Positions 53,454-53,634 of a stretch of 53,634 nucleotides of DNA are shown in pieces (positions within the stretch are counted from its first letter, which is position 1; every line of letters begins with the position of its first letter). Source of the stretch: an uncultured Clostridia bacterium (GTDB taxonomy: Bacteria; Bacillota; Clostridia; Christensenellales; Borkfalkiaceae); NCBI GenBank assembly GCA_947630035.1, contig CANRFW010000002.1:1-53634 (forward strand), in the 5' to 3' direction. The translations under genes and the position numbers were made by a program. The notes below the pieces were generated by a model that did no database searches, was not told the DNA's origin, and saw only the letters and a program-made list of their open reading frames with translations.

Positions 53454-53634
53454 ATGGCGGAAGAAAGGCCCGTCCCCTCCGAAGCGGAGAAGAAGCACTA
53501 TATTGGGGCGAAGGAATCGCGGAGAATTGCGCGGGACAACCGCAACACGGTGAAGGCGCTGCAGAAGAAGCGCGCCTCGTATAAGCGCGAGGATTACGTG
53601 ACGGAGATGAAGGACCCCGCGAATATCGTGGAGT
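53454..53634 (+). CDS. Truncated 5' end of the next gene, probably the ABC ATPase (OppD-like) with an N-terminal extension
   Basis: MAEERPVPSEAEKKHYIGAKESRRIARDNRNTVKALQKKRASYKREDYVTEMKDPANIVE...; position after oppC. ATPase motifs lie outside the window. Confidence 0.5.
   Translation, partial: MAEERPVPSEAEKKHYIGAKESRRIARDNRNTVKALQKKRASYKREDYVTEMKDPANIVE

Noticed and set aside
1-53634. tRNA genes, prophage, restriction-modification or toxin-antitoxin loci
   Set aside because: No cloverleaf/T-loop signature outside CDSs and no integrase, capsid, methylase or TA-like ORFs were recognised.

Overview
The window is high-GC DNA from a probable spore-forming Clostridia/Firmicutes chromosome (spmAB, a metG-tatD-rsmA block and a holB-ricT-trmN6-rsmI block); lineage cannot be fixed by eye. 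It opens with the 3' end of an rRNA operon (5S rRNA), followed by housekeeping genes (greA, lysS, holB, ricT, rsmI, spmAB, metG, tatD, rsmA). From about 20 kb onward it is more accessory: an NlpC/P60 lipoprotein, a flavoprotein/ferredoxin/SDR-epimerase operon, several lipoproteins including a 1083-aa thioredoxin-fold one, a membrane polyferredoxin-thioredoxin fusion with a CXXC-tail partner, a cysteine-desulfidase-family enzyme, a ~2686-aa subtilisin/BspA-LRR surface protease, and an oligopeptide-type ABC transporter that runs off the window end. Intergenic regions carry dense mosaics of nested palindromic repeats, several families of which share CGTCA...TGACG termini and which bracket the accessory cassettes. 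The best candidates for something undescribed are (i) an oligopeptide transporter whose binding protein and permease both carry large extracytoplasmic insertions, next to a giant protease-adhesin; (ii) an extracytoplasmic thiol-redox/cysteine island with a symmetric divergent promoter; (iii) the modular CGTCA-bounded repeat system. All calls were made by reading; no alignments, folding or database searches were run.
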